Assembly (NCBI RefSeq): GCF_027579695.1
Contig: NC_083590.1
Location: 17,466,446 to 17,530,445, forward strand
Source of the DNA: Neoarius graeffei
Lineage: Eukaryota > Chordata > Actinopteri > Siluriformes > Ariidae
Length of the DNA stretch: 64,000 nt
Direction: 5' to 3'
Position numbers and translations under genes: made by a program. Within the stretch, counting starts at the first letter, position 1, and every line of letters starts with the position of its first letter. Under the pieces are notes generated by a model. The model did not search any database. It worked only from the letters and a program-made list of their open reading frames with translations, and was not told the DNA's origin. This document shows, in pieces, positions 45,201-55,320 of this stretch.

Positions 45201-48200
45201 GTGCAGAAAATAAACACTGCTATTTATAACACACAGATAAAGGAGGTGCACAGCAGGCTGGGTTGCGTAAACGTATTGCAAATCACCTCCGTTCTGGATT
45301 TAGTCTCACATTGTCTGCATTTAACTTCTCTAAGAAAAAAAAATCCTTTATTTTGTTTTGGCTCCAGTTGACACCATTGTTCCATTTTGCTCCGTAGATT
45401 AAGGTCCAAAAAGCATTTAGTCTGAAAGTACATAATGATTTGTTCTATTATTAGTGACTTCTTTTGTGGACCAGAGTTTATGAAGTTCATATGGCACTGA
45501 TTTGTGTGACTGCTTGGTGGTTTTACAGGATTTTTCCTTCAGTGGATGAGAAGGCACGGGTTCGCCTCAGCTCTCAAAAGTGGTCACGGAAATCACTGAC
45601 TCTTCACCAGACTGTATTTTAATAAACGAACCCAGTGCCCTTGAACTGATTAGTCTGTTCTAACAAGGACTCGGCTGAGCTTTAGTGAAGAATCCTTTAT
45701 TTCAAGCGAAACCTTTTAAAAATAAATCCACTTTTATTGTCATGATGCTGTGTTTCATTCCAGTAGCAAGACCCTTGTCTATTGGACTTTATTGACCACT
45801 CACATGGCACTTCAACAAAGTAATTCAACAATAAGATTAAATTTAAGTATATGATTAATCGTAACGCGCAAAACAAAAATGAGATAAAGCAGAAGTTGTT
45901 TATCACTGCAATTAAAAAATATTTTGGATGTGTATATAGTATTGTGTGTGGGTGTTTGTTTTTTTAAACCCCCCTTGGTATTTTGCAGTGCTTGTCTTGG
46001 GCATCTATTTAACATTTATTCCACGAAATCAAGTCTATAGTAACAGCTCGTTCACAGGACAGTGTATGACAAACTCTTACACGGTTTAAAATGGGGATAA
46101 ATTAGGGATAAAATTAACTCCTGTTTAAAGTCTTTAATTTTCTTTAAAGCTGCTTTGGGGCGGCACGGTGGTGTAGTGGTTAGCGCTGTCGCCTCACAGC
46201 AAGAAGGTCCGGGTTCGAGCCCCGTGGCCGGCGAGGGCCTTTCTGTGTGGAGTTTGCATGTTCTCCCCGTGTCCGCGTGGGTTTCCTCCGGGTGCTCCGG
46301 TTTCCCCCACAGTCCAAAGACATGCAGGTTAGGTTAACTGGTGACTCTAAATTGACCGTAGGTGTGAGTGTGAATGGTTGTCTGTGTCTATGTGTCAGCC
46401 CTGTGATGACCTGGCGACTTGTCCAGGGTGTACCCCGCCTTTCGCCCGTAGTCAGCTGGGATAGGCTCCAGCTTGCCTGCGACCCTGTAGAAGGATAAAG
46501 CGGCTAGAGATAATGAGATGAGCTGCTTTGCGATTAATAGGGGTGTTCACACGGCACATATTTGCATCGATGCTGCACCGATGTTTTTTGTTGCGATATA
46601 TCTTACACCGGTGTAAATTTTGTGGAGCGTTCACACGTCACAAACCTGCTTACTAGAGAGAAGCGTGTTAGTACCGGTGCAGCCCCACTTGCGTTCACAC
46701 GGCAGTTTTTGCGACCGTGTTATATGATAGTAATAATGCGGAAATGAAATATGCGCATGCGTGAAAATGTACTTCCTTTTCCCGGTTGTCATGGCATCAC
46801 CAAGCGCCGGGAAAACAACGTGGATGAAGACACCAGTGTTGCCAGATACTGCTGACGTTTTCCAGCCCAAGATGTGTTCAAATCCGCCAAAATGCACTTA
46901 AAACCGCCCAATCTGGCAACACTGGAAGACACGCAGTTCTGTTGTTGTTGATATTCGCCATTTTGGAAGCGCAAAATACCAGGATGCAAATTATGCAATG
47001 CCCGTATGTAATCAACTCTCCTCACGCGTAGCGAGTCTACCCCTGTAGCGTTCAGACGTCCCATTTTATATTGGTGCTGCCCCGCAAACTAGCATTTACT
47101 CCGGAGTAAATTTCTTAAACCACCTCCCGAGCAGGGTTAGATTTGCACCGGTTTAAGCAGCTTTCAGGGGCTACACCGGTATAACTTTGTACCGTGTGAA
47201 CGCTCTACTGGGGCAGCCCCAGTGCTACACCGGAGTAAAAGTTGCCGTGTGAACACCCCTAATGTGTTTTGTTAAAAGTGCAATACAAATAGACTTGACT
47301 GTTTTAATATTATGTGTAATGTACTGTGCTAAACTATAATTAGCATAACTGAGGTTATTCATAGCTGCTAGAACATATAAATAGCACACAAAACGTTAAA
47401 TGTACAATGAGTCTTTCTTTAATTATTAAATTATTCCACGAAATCGAGTCGTACATGAGCTGATAGCTGACGAGCCGCGTAGCAGAGTTGTCTATAAGCC
47501 GTGTACGACGAGATTGAGCGGAATAACTTTTTTTTATTCTATCCACATTCACTGGGTTTTGAGAAACGGAGCTTTTTTTTTTTGTAAATTCGATAAATAA
47601 AAACTTTATACAAAACGTCTGACAAAATAATTTCTGCTTAGAATGTAAACAAACTGGCAAAATGACAGGAGCAATTTGTGAAAAATGCAATAATAATTCT
47701 TGAAAAAAAAAAGACGTTCTTACCATCAAATACTTTTCCATATTTTGTTGCCTTTTTTGCATTTTTGTGGTTTTGTTCTCGAGTAGTTTTTATTTCATCC
47801 TCGGTTGGTTCAGCAACACGCACCGCCATTTTGTTTTTCTCTACTCACGGTATATGAGCTGATATCGTAGTAGTAGAGTAGCCAATCAGAGCATGCGGTT
47901 GCTCATATCCAGTGAATGTGGATAGAATAAAACTGATTACGCTTCCTGATTTGTCAGAATGATGTCTCTGGTGCAGGAAGTTCCCCATTTTACTCTGAAT
48001 TGTTTTTCATTTGCATGTTCAACACCATGCTGTCCTCGAGCAATGGTTACAGCAGATGTTAATGTGATCATCTACACATGATGTGCTCTTCGTGATTAAG
48101 AACACGTTGGTTGTCTGATTTTATAACGTCTCAAAGATTTGCTCAGTTCTGTTTCTTACAAAGTCCTTTTTCTTTTCTCTTCAGGGAAGTCGGAGGAGGC

Positions 48201-50410
48201 GAGCTGCGAGTCGGATCAGTTCCACTGCGTAAACGGGAAGTGCATCCCCCAGTCATGGAGGTGCAACACCATGGACGAGTGTGGAGACAACTCGGACGAA
48301 GAGCTGTGTGTTCATCCCAACCCTCCTTCCTCTTCGTCATCCTTTTTCTCCTTCCAGCCATGTTCTTTCGATCAGTTCCCCTGCGTGTCGCGCTACACCC
48401 GAGTCCTGACCTGCCTCCCGTCTTCTCTCCGCTGTGACGGTGCCATCGATTGCCAGGATCTGAGTGACGAAATCGACTGTGACGCTCCGGCGTGTTCTGA
48501 GCTCCGCCTTCAAAACTTTTATGGGACTTTTAACTCTCCAAATTATCCAGACTTCTATCCTCCAGGTAGCGACTGCACATGGCTAATCGATACAGGCGAT
48601 CGCCGCCAAGTCGTCCTGCGCTTCCTGGATTTCAAATTGGATGGAACTGGTTACTATGGAGATTTTGTCAAAGTGTATGATGGCTTAGAGGCAGAGCCTA
48701 GACGCCTCCTTCGGGTCCTGACGGCGCTCGATTCACGCACTTCTGTCATAACCATAATTTCGTCATCAGGGCAGCTCCGGGTGCACTTTTACGCGGATAA
48801 GATCAACACGGCGCGAGGATTTAACGCGACCTATCAGGTTGAAGGGTTTTGTTTGCCCTGGGAGATGCCATGTGGAGGAAACTGGGGGTGTTACACCGAA
48901 CAGCAGCGCTGCGATGGATACTGGCACTGCGCTAACGGCAGAGACGAGCTAAACTGTAGTGGATGTGGCGAAGATGAGTTCCCATGCTCGAGAAACGGTG
49001 CGTGTTACCCGCGATCTGACCGCTGCAACTACCAGAACCGCTGCCCCAACGGCTCGGACGAGAAGAACTGCGCTTTCTGCCAGCCCGGGAACTTCCACTG
49101 CAGGAACGGGCGCTGTGTGTTCGAGAGCTGGGTGTGTGATGCGCAGGATGACTGCGGTGACGCCAGCGACGAGGACACGTGCCCTGTTGCCGTGCCAACA
49201 CGGGTCATTGCCGCCGCAGTTATCGGGAGCCTGGTGTGCGGCCTGCTGCTTGTCATCGCGCTCGGCTGCACCTGCAAACTCTACTCTCTCAGGAGCTTTG
49301 AGCGCAGGTCAATAAAACTAAAATGGAAATCGAAATATGTTCGTTCAATAGAGCTATATTAAAACGTCAGTGATTTTATTTCTAATCATTTTCATTTTAA
49401 AAAAATGTTCTAGCTGATTCATTATTTTCTCTCTTTCGTTTCAGGTCGTTTGAGACACAGTTGTCCAGAGTGGAGGCGGAGTTACTGAGGAGAGAAGCTC
49501 CACCCTCATACGGTCAGCTTATCGCTCAGGGTTTGATCCCCCCTGTGGAGGATTTCCCCGTCTGTTCTGGCAACCAGGTGAGACCTCAATTTTTTTTTCA
49601 CTCTTTAGACATTTAAAAAAAGAAAAAGGTTCTTGAATAAATCTTAAAATAAATAAATCTTGAAAATATTTTCGTCTCACTCAGGCTTCCGTGTTGGAGA
49701 ATCTCCGGCTGGCCGTTCGCTCCCAGCTCGGCTTCACCTCCATCCGCCTCCCGTCCTCCGGTCGCCACGGCAACGTCTGGCGCCGGCTCTTCAACTTCAC
49801 ACGTTCTCGCCACTCCGCCTCCTTAGCACTGGTGTCCTCTGGTGCAGGGGTGGAGTCAGACTCAGGAACTGGCGCTAATGGTGTTGGAAGCTCCGCCCAC
49901 ATTTCTGAGCGACTGGACTCGGATGATTCGGAAAGCGAGCAGCAGGGGGCGGTGGGCGGAGCATCGGCTTCTCTTCTGCCTCACAAAACCCCTCCTACCG
50001 CCACCGTCGTGTCCGTTTCCACAAGCGCAGCCCCGCAGGCTGTAGCCGAGAGTGATGATATAGTGGCCCCGCCTCCTAGTGGGCGCGGTTCGTTTGTGGC
50101 ACGCGGGCTACGCTGGGTCCGGATGTCCCTTGGATCTCGGTTCGCGCAGCAGAACCGCAGCCCTCTGAGGCAGATGCAGAATGGAACGGCAAGCGAAGAA
50201 GACGACGACGAAGACGTCGAGCTCCTCGTTCCTTTAACCGATACCTCGGATGCACCCTCCGCAGCTCCATCGCTCCGAGGCAGGCCGGCGATTCGGGACG
50301 GGCCCTGCGAACACTGCGGAATGGTTCACACAGCTCAGATTCCTGACGTGTGCTTAGAGGCCACGGCTAGAACAGAAACGAGTGACGATGATTCTCTTTT
50401 GCTTTGTTAA
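39214..50410 (+). CDS. lrp12: Low-density lipoprotein receptor-related protein 12, seven coding exons
   Basis: Exons: 39214-39289, 41113-41169, 41274-41409, 44995-45197, 48185-49307, 49445-49577, 49685-50410 (2,454 nt, 817 residues; the human protein is about 859). All joins keep frame at GT/AG borders. The ATG has A at -3 and G at +4. Domains in order: signal peptide (about 1-30, hydrophobic FILIMVFL), CUB 1 (about 46-157), two LDLa modules (163-199 and about 215-256), CUB 2 (about 260-373), three LDLa modules (about 375-490; DECGDNSDE, DDCGDASDE calcium motifs), transmembrane helix (498-521), and a cytoplasmic tail of 296 residues with PPSYGQLIAQG and the C-terminal DDDSLLLC. Family members are endocytic/signalling surface receptors; LRP12 is reported to bind RACK1 and SARA. 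LRP3 is the nearest alternative, but the HVWIKFHSDD and GRDELNC regions and the tail fit LRP12 better. The donor of exon 5 is weak (GTCAAT). Confidence 0.96.
41113..41169 (+). other. lrp12: lrp12 coding exon 2 (57 nt, easily missed)
   Basis: This short exon encodes NKAVCSQRGDNVYVSGISN, joining the signal peptide to CUB 1. It lies between a pyrimidine tract plus AG at 41111-41112 and GTGAGT at 41170. It is too short for frame-based detection, but its phase (1 to 1) is right on both sides and the VYVSGISNACG reading matches the start of the LRP12 ectodomain. Confidence 0.9.
41604..42660. mobile_element. piggyBac-like MITE in lrp12 intron 3, carrying a SINE
   Basis: TTAA flanks both ends (41600-41603, 42661-42664). 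The termini AGGAGAATTGAAGGCA and, from the right on the minus strand, AGGAGAACTGAAGTCA match at 14 of 16. No transposase is present. TTAA target sites and short TIRs suggest piggyBac ancestry. Confidence 0.8.
41670..42043 (-). mobile_element. V-domain tRNA SINE, type A, with 14-bp target duplication (lrp12 intron 3)
   Basis: TTAAATATAGGAAT is repeated exactly at 41656-41669 and 42044-42057. Full-length and antisense to lrp12. It is nested in the piggyBac-like MITE. Confidence 0.95.
43163..43530 (+). mobile_element. V-domain tRNA SINE with alternative tail (type B), lrp12 intron 3
   Basis: The head and V domain are the same as in type A up to CCAAAGACATGCAGTTAGGT. The sequence then switches to GGCCTTGGGCTGAGGTGCCC, CCCTGACTGCTCCCCGGGCG and a 3' end around TTTCACTGTGCTTGAAG, finishing GACGAATAAAAG. 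The switch point is sharp, marking a distinct SINE subfamily rather than decay. Confidence 0.88.
43543..44246. mobile_element. MITE with CTTTTCCACTACC termini and GCTGAGTCGGG tandem ends
   Basis: The left terminus GCCGCTTTTCCACTACC and right terminus GGCCCTTTTCCACTACC (minus strand) are inverted. Each is followed by short tandem units (GCTGAGTCGGGCTGAG on the left, GAAGCGAGCTGAAGTGAGCT on the right). A 42-codon frame from 43803 (MEDMESLVLLVLVLW) has no recognised motif. It lies in lrp12 intron 3. Confidence 0.78.
46158..46520 (+). mobile_element. V-domain tRNA SINE, type A, with 10-bp target duplication (lrp12 intron 4)
   Basis: AGCTGCTTTG is repeated at 46148-46157 and 46521-46530. Full-length and in the sense orientation of lrp12. 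Confidence 0.95.
46538..47261. mobile_element. MITE with GGGGTGTTCACACGGC termini (lrp12 intron 4)
   Basis: The left TAGGGGTGTTCACACGGCA and the right end, reading the same on the minus strand from 47261, form an inverted repeat of about 18 bp. The interior repeats the GTTCACAC and CACCGGTGTAA/CCGGAGTAAA themes and hosts a smaller hAT MITE. No coding capacity. Confidence 0.82.
46834..46924. mobile_element. 91-bp hAT MITE with 8-bp target duplication
   Basis: GAAGACAC flanks both sides (46826-46833, 46925-46932). The termini are CAGTGTTGCCAGAT on both strands (perfect inverted repeat). The body contains CCGCCAAAATGC and AAAACCGCCCAA. It is nested inside the 724-bp MITE. Confidence 0.93.
47532..47932 (-). 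mobile_element. Short element with perfect 24-bp TIRs carrying one first exon
   Basis: 47532-47555 and 47909-47932 are exact reverse complements (TTTTATTCTATCC start). On the minus strand, 47829-47724 encodes MAVRVAEPTEDEIKTTREQN followed by HKNAKKATKYGKVFD and ends at a GTAAGA donor. The KNxKxATKYG pattern recalls the start of Crypton-type tyrosine recombinases, but that match is weak. It lies in lrp12 intron 4, antisense. Confidence 0.55.
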
Positions 50411-51336
50411 TTCTCAGTACAACCCGCTTTGCCTTCGCTTCTTCACTTTCCCTTTCAGGGGGAAGTCTGAATGTTTTTGGACACCTGCCCTTACCTGTGA
50501 CCTTTCCAAGAGCTTCAGAGCAGTTCTGGTGATGCTGTCTCCCCTCCACTGTGCAGTTTCCTGTCTCTGGTTTAGCTTAAGCGGTTAAAGTGGTTGTGCG
50601 GTGGTTAAGATGACCGGATAAGTTTTGATTTCAAATCCTAAGACTGACCGAGGGCCACTATTGGGGCCCTGAGTGAGAATGTTAACCCCTTAACTGTTCA
50701 GCTGTAAGCTTGGATTGAATTACTCCTCACTTGTATGACGTTTTGCGTCGGCCAAATAGGTTAATTGTTTACCTTTTCCTGGAGAGGAAATGGTTTGGGA
50801 TAGACACTCGGCAGAACGGGAGAGAAAACTGTAAGAGATAACACTGTTTGGGAGAAGTAGTTAACGTACACTGGTACAGGGGAAACTAGACGGTTCAGAC
50901 GCTTCAGGAGATTTATTGAGTATTGAATCATTCTGATGTCCGTGGAAAGGCTGCATAATTATCCAGGTGGTACGCTATAGTGAGCTGCTGGGGCTCTGAT
51001 TCAGATTGAAAGGTGTAGTAGGATTTTGCAGATTATTTATAACGCAGTGTGAGTTAAGGAGTGACTATTTTTAAGGATGTTACGTTCTATAACAGCCACC
51101 AATGTTGTGTTGTATTTATTGTTTCTTTACGCGTAATGTTTTGGTACTGAAAACTTGTATGAGAGAGAGAGCGCGTGTGTGTGTATTTATTACTGGTTTT
51201 AATTTCAGTAGTGGTTACTTGAAAAGCATGTTACATTGTCTTGTGCTTTTTTTTTTTTTTTTTTTTCCCAAGTGATTTGTGTATGAAAGTAAATGTATAT
51301 AAATATGCGTAACTGGTTACTGCACTAAAAAAAAGT

Positions 51337-51342
51337 AATAAA
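51337..51342 (+). terminator. lrp12: Probable lrp12 polyadenylation signal
   Basis: AATAAA, 927 bp after the stop codon, is followed by a T/G-rich stretch (CCATCCCATGTTTGTTTACG). It is the best-placed signal before the repeat stack that starts at 51453. The 3' UTR therefore includes 50411 to about 51360 and has a T homopolymer at 51249-51266. Confidence 0.55.
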
Positions 51343-51819
51343 GTATTCCATCCCATGTTTGTTTACGCAGCATCATTAATTACACAACATCTGGTGTCTC
51401 CTCTGGTGTCTGTGTCTTGATTATACAGACATGAAGCTAAAAAGTAGACATATAGTACTGTACAAAAGTCTTAGGCCATTTAAAGAAATGCTGTGGACTA
51501 AAAATCGCTTAAAAATAATGAAAAATGTTTCAACATTTAAAAAAAGTACTATAAGCAGTAAGCCATAAATAAATGCAAAGTCAATATTTGGTGTGAGATG
51601 ACCCTTTCCTTTAAAAAATATATATATATTAGTCTCAGGTCCAGTGAGTGCAGTTTTATGCGGAAATGAGCTGTAGGTTTTACTGAACATCTTCCAGAAC
51701 CAGCCACAGTTCTTCTGGACACTTTGACTGTCACAGTCGCTTCTTCATTTTGTACCAAAACCCAGTAGCCTTCATTACATTTTCTTTTTTATCTGTGAAG
51801 ATACTCAGTCATCCAGGTA

Positions 51820-53468
51820 CAGTGGTGGGCAAAAGTTTACATACCCCAACAGAATGTTTCGTTTCTTGCCTATTTCTAAGAGAAATTGAATGATAATACA
51901 CAAAAACCTTTATTTCAGTTGTGGTTAATGGTTGGCTGAAGCCATTTATTGTCAAGAAAATGTTAACTCTTTTTAAACCATTATGACAACAAAAAAACTA
52001 CACAAATGACCCTGATCAAAAGTTTACATACCCCAATTCTTAATACTGTGTATTTCCCCCTTTAACATCAATAACAGCTTGAAGTCTTTTGTGATAGTTG
52101 TCAATGAGTCTCTTTATCTTTTCAGATGGTAAAGCTGCCCATTCTTCTTGGCAAAAAGCCTCCAGTTCCTGTAAAGTCTGGGGCTGTCTTGCATGGACTG
52201 CACGTTTGAGGTCTCCCCAGAGTGGCTCAATAATGTTGAGGTCAGGAGACTGAGATGGCCACTTTAAGACCTTCACTTTATGCTGTTGTAGCCACTGACA
52301 AGTTGATTTGGCCTTGTGTTTTGGATCATTGTCGTGCTGGAATGTCCAAGTTAGTCCTATGCGCAGCTTCCGGGCTGAGGCGTGTAGATTTTCCTCCAGT
52401 ATTTTTTGATAAGTGACTGCATTCATCCTGCCATCAACTCTTACCAAATTTCCAGTGCCTTTGTAGTTCACACATCCCCAAAACATCAGAGATCCACCAC
52501 CATGTTTCACTGTGGGAATGGTGTACTTTTCATCATAGGCCTTGTTGATTCCTCGCCAGATGTAGCATTTAGTGTTGTGCCCAAAAAGTTCAATTTTGGT
52601 CTCATCACTCCACACAACTTTTTGCCAGAAGGTTTGGGGTGTGTCTCTGTGCAGTCTGGCATATCGTAGACGGGCGTCTTTGTGGCATTTGCATAGAAGG
52701 GGCTTTCTTCTGGCAACTCTCCCATGCAGCCCATTTCTTCTCAAGAGTCTCCTAATTGTACTCTTTGAAACATCCACATCAACTTGTTTCAGAGAATCTC
52801 GAAGTTCACCAGATGTTATTTGGGGCTTCTTCTTTACATCATGCACAATTCTTCTAGCAGTGGTGGGTGAAATTTTTCTTGGTCTACCTGAACGGGCTTT
52901 GGTGTCTACAGAGCCCCTGACTTTCCACTTCTTGATTATTGTTTGAACAGTGCTGAGTGACATTTTTAATTGCTTTGATATTTTCTTATATCCCTTCCCT
53001 GATTTATAAAGTTCAACTACCTTTTCACGCAGGTCCTTTGACAATTCCTTTGATTTTCCCATGGCTCAATCTCAAAGATGACGTGCAGCGCTGGATGAGG
53101 GATAAAAGGTTCTCTCAAAAGTCCAGCAATTTACTGATTTTTATTTTCACCCACTAATTAGAAGAAAACAGATCACAGGTGAAGGTAGTTGCCTTTAATT
53201 ACCATTCAGTCCTGTTTATGTCATTGTGTACAGGTTTTCAGGCCAATTCACAGGGGTATGTAAACTTTTGATCAGGGTCATTTAGGTAGTTTTTCTTGTT
53301 TTCATGGTTTTCAAAGAGTAAACGCAGTAATGAATGCAATAAATAGCTTCAGCCAACCATTAACCACAAGTGAAATAAAGGTTTTTGTGTATTATCATTC
53401 AATTTCTCTTAGAAATAGGCAAGAAACGAAACATTCTGTTGGGGTATGTAAACTTTTTCCCACTACTG
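51820..53468 (-). mobile_element. Intact Tc1-like transposon with IR/DR ends
   Basis: TA flanks both ends (51818-51819, 53469-53470); length 1,649 bp. Terminal repeats of about 215 bp each carry an outer and an inner copy of AAAAGTTTACATACCCC (outer from 51831, inner 52017-52034; mirrored at 53253-53270 and 53441-53457). This is the IR/DR arrangement of Sleeping Beauty-type elements. The outer 10 bp differ slightly between ends (CAGTGGTGGG, CAGTAGTGGG). Confidence 0.97.
52040..53062 (-). CDS. Intact Tc1-like transposase (340 residues)
   Basis: One uninterrupted frame from MGKSKELSKDLREKVVELYK to the C-terminal GGNTQY, the usual length for the family. Residues 1-110 form the paired-like double helix-turn-helix DNA-binding region with a GRPR motif (SGRPRK, 58-63) and a basic stretch (104-120) that may act as nuclear signal. 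The catalytic domain has D153 (WSDETK), D244 (FQHDND) and E279 (SPDLNIIEP), the same spacing as Sleeping Beauty (DD34E), plus the glycine-rich HGGGSLMFWG. No stop or frameshift is seen, unlike the other Tc1 copies in this window. Function would be cut-and-paste transposition into TA. It belongs to a mobile element, not to the host gene set. Confidence 0.97.
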   Translation of the reverse strand: MGKSKELSKDLREKVVELYKSGKGYKKISKQLKMSLSTVQTIIKKWKVRGSVDTKARSGRPRKISPTTARRIVHDVKKKPQITSGELRDSLKQVDVDVSKSTIRRLLRRNGLHGRVARRKPLLCKCHKDARLRYARLHRDTPQTFWQKVVWSDETKIELFGHNTKCYIWRGINKAYDEKYTIPTVKHGGGSLMFWGCVNYKGTGNLVRVDGRMNAVTYQKILEENLHASARKLRIGLTWTFQHDNDPKHKAKSTCQWLQQHKVKVLKWPSQSPDLNIIEPLWGDLKRAVHARQPQTLQELEAFCQEEWAALPSEKIKRLIDNYHKRLQAVIDVKGGNTQY

Positions 53469-54162
53469 TACATAGTAATCTGTGGTTGGTAGAAGAGAGC
53501 AACTGGACTTGCTTGAAAAATCTTGACGTTTCGCCTCTCATCTGAAAGGCATCCTCAGTTCTGTCCCGCACCTCTTATACTCCCGCACAGATATGTTTCT
53601 ACGCACTTTGGGATGAGATCCCTTCGACTGGTGCGGGAGTATGAGAGGACTTCCAGAAAACTGGCAGACATCTTAGCCAGAGAGGATCGTTCATTTTTGT
53701 CAACCTGGAACGACCATCACTGAACAGAGGTGGGTGTCTAAAACATCTTATCAGCCACCTACAATGCAGCCATCAGCATTCTGATTCGGATTCTATGATG
53801 ATCCATGAGAGGATAAATACTTGATGCTCCCTATTAGTCAGACAGAACTGAGGATGCCTTTCGGATGAGAGGCGAAACGTTTTCAAGAATCGTCAAGCAA
53901 GTCCAGTTGCTCTCTTCTACCAACCACAGGTTTTCTTTTTTAATCTGAAAAGTGCTCTCTTATGGAATACGCTGCTCAGATACAAGCATTTTTTTTCTGT
54001 AACATTTAATTTTGTGCTGGAAAACGAAGTGAACATTTGGACTCTAAAATGTTTTGACTCGATAATGTAGAAGTCATAAAATAGACATCTATAACAAAAG
54101 TTGTATGATGATGGGGGGAGGAAGAGAAAATTAGGGTGCCAAGACTTTTGCACAGTACTGTA

Positions 54163-54820
54163 TTTATGCACATTTAACACTTGTTGAAGACAAAACTAGC
54201 CGGATTCAAGCTGACTTTTTATTATCCTGGTATTTTAAACAAGAAGAATTGTTGATCGGTGTTGTCATGCACCATGAAATAATTCTTAACCTGGCTGAAG
54301 TGATATTTCTTTTCCAAACACGTCATTTTTCCACCAAGCATTCGAGGTTATTTATTTAGTAAAGAGCATTGTGTGTTATGTTTATAGTTATGCTTAATAT
54401 TGTGGACTGTACACAAAACATTAGTTTCTGTTCTTATTTATGATAAAGCAGCTATAAACAGTTGTCTCCTCACCAGTCACTTTTTTTTTCTTCTCATTTA
54501 GACTTTACCAGGTTGAAAATTCTGACAGTGGAGACTCCTTCCGTGAATGTTAAATAAATCTCTCCTTACACAAACTATCGCCACATCATTTTGTTAAATA
54601 ACAAACAGCATGTCAATCAATCAATTAATTAACAAATAAAAACCTGTGACTTGCAGCTGTGTTTCTCTCTTAGCTGCTTTTATTGATGAAATACTTTCTG
54701 ACCTATCAGATTTGACTCCATGGTGTCATCTATGAAGGTTTATTATTGTGCATAAAAATGACAAGAACTCTTATTCTTACAAGCATGCGGGAAAAAATCG
54801 GCTCTTAATGCAGAGATTAG
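54163..54820. other. Intergenic spacer between lrp12 and gh1
   Basis: AT-rich, no exon or repeat terminus recognised. Both genes converge on this region. Confidence 0.45.
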
Positions 54821-54821
54821 A

Positions 54822-54827
54822 TTTATT
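54822..54827 (-). terminator. gh1: Probable gh1 polyadenylation signal
   Basis: TTTATT on plus is AATAAA on minus, about 495 nt after the gh1 stop. No earlier AATAAA is seen on the minus strand between the stop and this site. Confidence 0.55.
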
Positions 54828-55320
54828 GGAAATCCACAAAAACAATGAGAGAGATTTACACACAGGAAATAGTCAAAGCTGAATAATAAATTAAAAGTGT
54901 CATCTTTGATAGGAAAATATACACTTTGAATATTTCACATTCATTATCCAGGAGCGTACTCGTTCATTCCAAAGTTAACACGTTTGTTTAATCAGATTAT
55001 CCAAAAAAGAAATAGACCTGTTTAATATTTGGCCATGATTTTTTTTTCACAAAGCCGAATTTGCAAAGCACCATCGTGAAATTGGTCCCGTTTTACAACC
55101 TTAAAGTTGCAGAAATGGAGAAATCTGGTAAACATGTGAATGGAGGAGTTCTCCTCGGTGAGCAGAATAAATACAGAAAGTCAGAAGTGAAATCCAAGGA
55201 AAGAGGCTGATCCATTTAGCCATGCCCAGACTCTGCTAAAAACAGATTTTTAAAAAAATTGAATACAAAACCTGTCTCAGATCAGAGTCTGTGGCTAAAT
55301 CGTGCTCTCTCTCGCGCCCC

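Larger units (their letters stand above)
51792..53930. mobile_element. Retroelement-like insert with 12-bp target duplication, containing a Tc1
   Basis: TTTTCTTTTTTA flanks it (51780-51791, 53931-53942). Without the Tc1 it is about 490 bp. It has inverted segments around GAGAGCAACTGGACTTGC at about 53491 and its complement at about 53896, as well as TTTCGCCTCTCATC at 53529 and its complement at about 53866. A 12-bp duplication fits target-primed retrotransposition; I suspect a Penelope-like terminal repeat but cannot show it. Confidence 0.7.
51453..54160. mobile_element. Non-autonomous Tc1-like MITE C, copy 2, split by two nested elements
   Basis: The left terminus TAGTACTGTACAAAAGTC and right terminus GACTTTTGCACAGTACTG are inverted and bounded by TA (51451-51452, 54161-54162). 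The two halves (51453-51791 and 53931-54160) together match the copy at 23031-23532. The interruption is a retroelement fragment that itself holds a Tc1. Confidence 0.9.

Noticed and set aside
49308-49362. Extension of lrp12 exon 5 to a stop as the main product
   Set aside because: Splicing to 49445 restores the conserved cytoplasmic tail (SFETQLSRVEAELLRREAPP), so the extension is at most a minor isoform.
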